Positions 18,741 to 19,698 of a DNA stretch of 19,698 nucleotides are shown here, piece after piece. The notes below the pieces were generated by a model, which saw nothing but the letters and a program-made list of their open reading frames with translations, had not been told where the DNA came from and ran no database searches. Within the stretch, counting starts at the first letter, position 1. Each line of letters opens with the position of its first letter. Source of the DNA: Terana coerulea (lineage: Eukaryota; Basidiomycota; Agaricomycetes; Polyporales; Phanerochaetaceae); NCBI GenBank assembly GCA_024811115.1, contig JAKOGH010000284.1, forward strand, positions 1 through 19,698. Reading direction: 5' to 3'. Made by a program: the position numbers and the translations under genes.

Positions 18741-19698
18741 TAATCATAATGCAGGTGCCCACTCCATTCTGGAATGGCACATCAATTGCTGCAGAAAACC
18801 ACGCCAAGATTTTGTCGGCGGCCAAGCCGGACAGCATGCCTGTATCATCCAACCGCAAAGGTCGCGATGCTGCCCGAAATCAACACCACGGCGGTATCGC
18901 TGCGCGAGACGGGCTGCGTCACGGGCAGATGTAATATCGAGCATTCGCAGAGTCTTAGCGAAACCCATCTTGCTCTTGTTATCCGTGGTGACAGGCAACG
19001 GCGTACACAGACAGTGGCCGCGTTCCGCGGGTGGCTTTTCACTTGTGCTCCTCAACGCCAGCGGGAGTGCACCTTGGGAAGCTCTAAGATGGCGGCGTCG
19101 CAGGCACCTACGCATGTTCGTTAGGAAGAACGCGATACTTCAGAGGAGTCGATGGGGCACAGCTGCGGGTTCTCTGTAATGAGGATGTCACAGTCTACAC
19201 GTGCGACGGCAATCTGCTTGCGAGGATTTGATGGGTCATGGTACTGTCCTTCAAAGCTATGACCGGCGGCCTGCCGCCGCACACTTTGATGTGTTCTTTC
19301 ACGACACAAGGAGAATGTGCCCTGTTTCTACTAGCTGATTGTAGCTGGTGGGATGAAACATCGCTCACCACCACACTGTGTACTTGTAATCTTATAAATG
19401 AAGCCACCAATGTTATATGTAACTCCACTGAGGAACATTGGCCATATACTCTTGTTTTTACGACATGTTAGCTTACGTCCATGTTCTTTCCTGTCTTCCG
19501 AGGACAAACCCCAGGAGGTTGGGTGTCACTACTAATATTCAAGGGCGCCGAGGGATCTGGGACTGCCAGTAACCAGTTTGATCACAACGTGGACGTCATG
19601 GTTGCTGTTTGCACTTTGGTTGTTGCTGGCTCTGTAGCGCAGGTATAACACATCACAATAAAATGAGGTCATATGTAATACGTACAAATATAACTAGA
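18741..19698. other. No supported gene
   Basis: Several short frames of 60-120 codons overlap on both strands (for example 18744-19115 on the minus strand) without domains, signal peptides or consistent introns. The last 200 bases become AT-rich. Confidence 0.35.

Noticed and set aside
1..19698. tRNA genes, rRNA genes and CRISPR arrays
   Set aside because: No tRNA B-box-like GGTTCGAATCC in a cloverleaf context, no rRNA-like conserved blocks, and no regularly spaced short repeats were found by eye on either strand.

Overview
This window looks like nuclear DNA of a filamentous basidiomycete, probably an Agaricomycete close to wood-decay polypores. The basis is gene structure. Genes are cut by many 50-90 bp GT-AG introns with GTRNGT donors and CTNAC/TGAC-type branch points. 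The recognisable families are secreted GH16 glucanase, F-box/leucine-rich protein, SPRY protein, small secreted cysteine-rich protein and fungal polyketide synthase, and core promoters carry TATA boxes. There are no bacterial operons, rRNAs, tRNAs or CRISPR arrays. Products were assigned by reading motifs; no database search was possible. Many long open frames here are GC-rich shadows and were left out.

Layout. Positions 1-952 hold no convincing gene. A minus-strand Ser/Thr-rich, acidic-tailed secreted-type protein (C-terminal part only) lies at 953-1663. Positions 2428-8679 hold a tandem pair of minus-strand Lam16A-like GH16 beta-glucanase genes. The upstream copy (8679-7135, 8 exons, 380 aa, signal peptide, catalytic EIDIIE, GPI-anchor tail) looks intact. 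The downstream copy (6025-2428) keeps most exons but has two unambiguous in-frame stops and a local frame disruption, and it is split by a 1,936-bp insertion. Positions 8680-11978 are mostly non-coding or unreadable and include a ~140-bp inverted repeat pair with a ~540-bp loop. A possible cysteine-rich exon pair lies at 11979-12274. A small secreted six-cysteine protein gene with a clear TATA box lies at 12687-13499 (+). Positions 14575-16929 (-) carry a SPRY domain that runs in one open frame into an F-box/leucine-rich protein. Weak coding traces lie at 17030-17697 (-), 17912-18167 (+) and 18312-18740 (-).

The main discovery is the 1,936-bp insertion at 3631-5566 in exon 3 of the second GH16 gene. 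It has ~30-bp imperfect terminal inverted repeats and AT-rich subterminal zones with repeated CCTATTT/AAATAGG motifs on both strands. It is flanked by an AT dinucleotide on each side, and removing the element plus one AT restores an exon of exactly 81 nt, the same length as in the intact paralogue. It encodes no visible transposase. Its GC-rich core contains rearranged, intron-bearing pieces of a fungal type I polyketide synthase: the KS-AT linker, an acyltransferase domain with its GHSLG active-site motif split by an intron, and a second copy of the acyltransferase N-terminus. It therefore looks like a non-autonomous, gene-capturing ('Pack-TIR'-like) DNA transposon that landed in a cell-wall or plant-polysaccharide glucanase gene.
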